From CAZQHK01 sp964593455 (GTDB taxonomy: Bacteria > Muiribacteriota > CAYSPT01), in the NCBI GenBank assembly GCA_964593455.1, contig CAZQHK010000006.1:62001-126000 (forward strand): a stretch of DNA of 64,000 nt, in the 5' to 3' direction. This document shows, one piece after another, positions 61,653 to 64,000 of this stretch; the stretch's first letter is position 1; each line of letters begins with the position of its first letter. The position numbers and the translations under genes are program-made. The notes under the pieces were generated by a model. It worked only from the letters and a program-made list of their open reading frames with translations, ran no database searches and was not told where the DNA came from.

Positions 61653-62762
61653 TCAGTCTTTGGTGACCCTTCGCCAATCAGCGAGTTCGGCTAATTGTCG
61701 GACCAGTTTTTTCTGCTCCTCGGTGAGTTTAGCGGGAATGTCCACCACGATCTCAACGTAGTGGTCTCCGGTTTTGCCTCCTTTTTCCTGTTTCAGTCCC
61801 AGGCCTTTCAACCGCAGTCTTGTCCCTGGTTTGGTTCCCGGTTGCAGAGTGACATTAACGGTTTTGCCGCCGGCTGTTTGGACCGGCACCTTGTCTCCTA
61901 ACAGGGCCTGGGCAAGGTTAATGGTTACTGTCGAGATAATGTCTCGTCCGTCTCGTTTTAAGTGAGGGTGTTCCCCGGTCCGGATCTTGATAAAGAGGTC
62001 CCCGGCTAACCCGCCGGAACGGCCGGGCTGACCCTGGCCTTTCAACCTGATTTTAGCCCCGTCATCGATACCCTGGGGAACATGGATTTTCAGTTTTCGC
62101 GGGGAGTTGATCGTGCCGGAGCCGTGGCATTTCAGGCAGCAGGAAGAAGGAATAAATCCCCTTCCCCCGCATGCGGGACATGGATTATTCAGGGCAAAAG
62201 TTCCCTGGGTCATGGAAAAAACGCCGGTACCGTTGCACTGTTTACATGTCTTTTCCACCGCTCCCTTGGCTGCTCCCGACCCCCCGCACGTGGAGCAGGG
62301 ATGTTCGTTGGTGATGGTCACAACCACGTCCTCACCTCGGACCACGCTGGCGAAGGGAACCTCGAGTTCCGAAATGACGTCATGGCCTTTCTGGGGAGCA
62401 ACCCGACCTCTCCCACCGCCGGCTCGGGCGGAGAAAAGATTGGAAAACAAATCGGAGAATGAGCCCATGCCGCCGGTTCCGAACATGCTGGCGAAATCCT
62501 GTCCCATGCCGCCGCCGGCGGGTCCTGCACCTGGAAACCCGAAAGAACTGAACCCGCCCTGACGCATATGATCGTACTGCTTTCGTCGTGAGGTGTCGCT
62601 CAACACTTCATAGGCTTCGGAGATCTCCTTGAATTTTTTCTCGGCCAACTTATCGTCGGGATTCATGTCGGGATGGTATTTTTTAGCCAGTTTTCGGTAG
62701 GCTTTTTTTATATCATCCTTGGACGAACCATTTTTGACTCCCAGGAGGTCATAATAATCCAT
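61653..62762 (-). CDS. Second DnaJ-family chaperone
   Basis: The frame starts at 62783, but ATG 62762 gives [20 protein letters not shown] with an AAAGGT ribosome site and 369 residues. The HPD motif (KKYHPDMNP near 29-37), a long Gly/Ala/Phe linker and four zinc motifs ([32 protein letters not shown]) are present, so it is a complete type I DnaJ rather than CbpA. It converges with the groES-linked dnaJ across a 195-base gap. The two J proteins differ clearly in sequence, which suggests different clients. Confidence 0.92.
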   Translation of the reverse strand: MDYYDLLGVKNGSSKDDIKKAYRKLAKKYHPDMNPDDKLAEKKFKEISEAYEVLSDTSRRKQYDHMRQGGFSSFGFPGAGPAGGGMGQDFASMFGTGGMGSFSDLFSNLFSARAGGGRGRVAPQKGHDVISELEVPFASVVRGEDVVVTITNEHPCSTCGGSGAAKGAVEKTCKQCNGTGVFSMTQGTFALNNPCPACGGRGFIPSSCCLKCHGSGTINSPRKLKIHVPQGIDDGAKIRLKGQGQPGRSGGLAGDLFIKIRTGEHPHLKRDGRDIISTVTINLAQALLGDKVPVQTAGGKTVNVTLQPGTKPGTRLRLKGLGLKQEKGGKTGDHYVEIVVDIPAKLTEEQKKLVRQLAELADWRRVTKD

Positions 62763-62845
62763 GATCATACCTTTCCATTTCATATTGTAAGCGAAAACCG
62801 TACCAAAAACAATTCCACGTCTTTGTTCACATCTCGTTCATGAGT

Positions 62846-62916
62846 TTTCTACTCTGATATTCCAGAGGACAAAAGCAAGGAGTGTGGAAGGTGACGTGTG
62901 AGATTTTGTTGTTTGA
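62846..62916 (+). repeat. Dispersed-repeat copy upstream of tRNA-Leu
   Basis: TTTCTACTCTGATATTCCAG (reverse complement of the CTGGAATATCA-GCGTAGAAA end) is followed by AAAAGCAAGGAGTGTGGAAG and GTGACGTGTGAGATT, the direct terminus. The two termini are therefore arranged as an inverted pair. Confidence 0.6.
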
Positions 62917-62942
62917 GGATGTCTCTTCTCTCATTGATGATA

Positions 62943-62972
62943 TTGACCACCGAGCGGTCCTGATGATAGAAT
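62943..62972 (+). promoter_or_regulatory. Promoter for tRNA-Leu
   Basis: TTGACC at 62943-62948 and TAGAAT at 62967-62972 are spaced by 18 bases, 11 bases before the tRNA. Confidence 0.65.
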
Positions 62973-62983
62973 GAGTCTCGCAC

Positions 62984-63066
62984 GCCGAAGTGGCGGAATA
63001 GGTAGACGCGCACGACTCAAAATCGTGTGGGCTTCGCTCGTGAGGGTTCGATTCCCTCCTTCGGCA
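62984..63066 (+). tRNA. tRNA-Leu (anticodon CAA)
   Basis: The 83-base class II tRNA has acceptor stem GCCGAAG/CTTCGGC, anticodon stem CACGA/TCGTG with the loop CTCAAAA (anticodon CAA), a long variable arm and T arm GGTTCGATTCC. CCA is not encoded. Confidence 0.93.
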
Positions 63067-63226
63067 ATTTGTTGGACCGATGCTCTTTTTATTGGTAGCC
63101 TCGTCTTCAGCGCCATCACCAATTATGTTCTCTCAGAAATCCAGGTAGTGTTTCTGCATACTTCACCATCACCATTTATTGCGTCCAGCCGTTGCCTGTG
63201 CTACTATTGGGGCGGGAGTGAAGCGT

Positions 63227-64000
63227 GTGAAATGTACAGTTTGCCAGGTAGAAAACAGGGATGATCGACGGTTTTGCAAAGAGTGCGGTGCTTTTCTCGA
63301 TTTGATCTGCACGGTCTGCATGGGATCGAACGAATCGGGCAGCCGGTATTGCGGGATATGCGGGACAAAGCTACCGAAGGAAGCCGTCAGAGGAGCTGTT
63401 GCCCTGAAATTGACGGCGGATGATATCGAACATCCTGAAGATATCGCTGCCAAAGCCAGACTTCGTGAAAACAGGGCTGTGCTATCGGTTATGGGGTCGT
63501 TTTTATCCGATTGGGAGAGTGAAACAGGAGGGGCCGCCCGAGTTCGTGAAACATTTCCCGTTGCCGATGACCACCGAGAAGTCTGGGCACTTTACCGGTC
63601 CTGTCTGGCCAGGCTTGAGGCCGGGGAAGTCGAGCTTCGGCTTCGGGAAGCTCCCGAACCGGTTCATGAGACATTAAAGGTTGGGGAAGTTCATTATATC
63701 ATTATCACCACTGGTTTAATAGACCGGTTTGATGAGTTCCAGATTCGTTTTATCCTGGGCCATGAGTTCGGTCACATTCTGTGCGAGCATGTTCCGTTCA
63801 TCAATATGCTGTCGTGGTTGAAGAGAACGGACCAGGAGGATATTCCTTATAAGGAAGAAGCGCTGGAAGCTCTGGTCGGGTGGTCCCAAACGGCTGACTT
63901 GACGGCCGATCGGGCCGGATTCCTCTGTTCGGGCGGCGTAGTTAAGGCCCGTGAGGCTATTCTGGCTTGCGGGACGGTGGCCGGAGATCAGATTGTCGAG
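63227..64000 (+). CDS. Zinc-ribbon M48-type metallopeptidase, 3' end outside window
   Basis: The frame is open to the window's end, so only 258 residues are visible. GTG 63227 follows GGGAG at good spacing; GTG 63218 is an alternative. Two zinc ribbons open the protein: Cys3/6 with Cys17/20 and Cys28/31 with Cys42/45. The zinc-protease motif HEFGH is at 179-183, within FILGHEFGHILCEH, and a later TADLTADRAG carries the acidic third-ligand region. This is the M48 (HtpX/Ste24-like) pattern, but no membrane helix is visible in the part seen. A soluble quality-control peptidase is plausible. Confidence 0.75.
   Translation, partial: MKCTVCQVENRDDRRFCKECGAFLDLICTVCMGSNESGSRYCGICGTKLPKEAVRGAVALKLTADDIEHPEDIAAKARLRENRAVLSVMGSFLSDWESETGGAARVRETFPVADDHREVWALYRSCLARLEAGEVELRLREAPEPVHETLKVGEVHYIIITTGLIDRFDEFQIRFILGHEFGHILCEHVPFINMLSWLKRTDQEDIPYKEEALEALVGWSQTADLTADRAGFLCSGGVVKAREAILACGTVAGDQIVE

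Overview
The window is about 64 kb of a single bacterial chromosome. Gene density is high, GC content is moderate, and almost all genes lie on the + strand. Housekeeping genes point to a free-living bacterium: rplU, prp, rpmA, obg, nadD, tgt, accDA, rpoD, ptsI, groES, two dnaJ genes and three tRNA genes. Lipoproteins, pseudopilins, an O-antigen-ligase-like polymerase, an LCP-family protein and a Skp-like coiled-coil protein suggest a complex, probably diderm, envelope. The mix does not match any well-studied genome I recognise: a short SigA-type sigma factor, an unfused DUF2344 gene, Prp beside an L27 without a leader, many proteins of unknown function, and a private repeat family. An uncultivated phylum is likely, but I cannot name it from sequence alone.

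Left part (1-17162). A truncated giant surface protein and a Skp-like secreted protein are followed by a biosynthetic run: a HisI-like protein with a degraded metal site, a knotted-type transcarbamylase, threonine synthase, split transketolase, an HD protein, a LeuC-type hydratase large subunit, SerA, a class V aminotransferase, DUF1015, a LeuD-type small subunit and an isocitrate/isopropylmalate dehydrogenase family enzyme. SerA has its own near-consensus promoter. The run plausibly serves serine/threonine and 2-oxoacid metabolism.

Middle (17209-47719). NHL and TPR envelope proteins come first, then a radical SAM gene separated from its usual DUF2344 partner by five genes of pseudopilin type. 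RNase G follows, then a truncated citrate-synthase-like gene that carries a perfect consensus promoter feeding a structured leader and the rplU-prp-rpmA-obg-nadD block. Polysaccharide and surface genes, tgt, accDA, rpoD and ptsI complete the section.

Right part (47720-64000). Two tRNA genes are each followed by copies of a dispersed repeat, including an exact-period 135 bp tandem duplication. Next come STAS, BFD-like and cupin genes, a UbiE/MenG-type methyltransferase with one in-frame stop, a macrodomain protein, and a very large (about 1550 aa) GlmS-related amidotransferase/SIS protein. The section ends with an FHA-GAF-PP2C phosphatase, a groES-dnaJ pair without groEL, a second convergent dnaJ, tRNA-Leu and the start of an M48-type metallopeptidase.

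The two strongest leads are the following. First, a short interspersed repeat whose end (consensus GTAGAAAGTAAGGTGT) sits directly before many start codons and supplies the Shine-Dalgarno; in one case it codes an N-terminal extension. Second, the giant GlmS-like protein. All functional assignments rest on motif recognition by eye; no database search was run.
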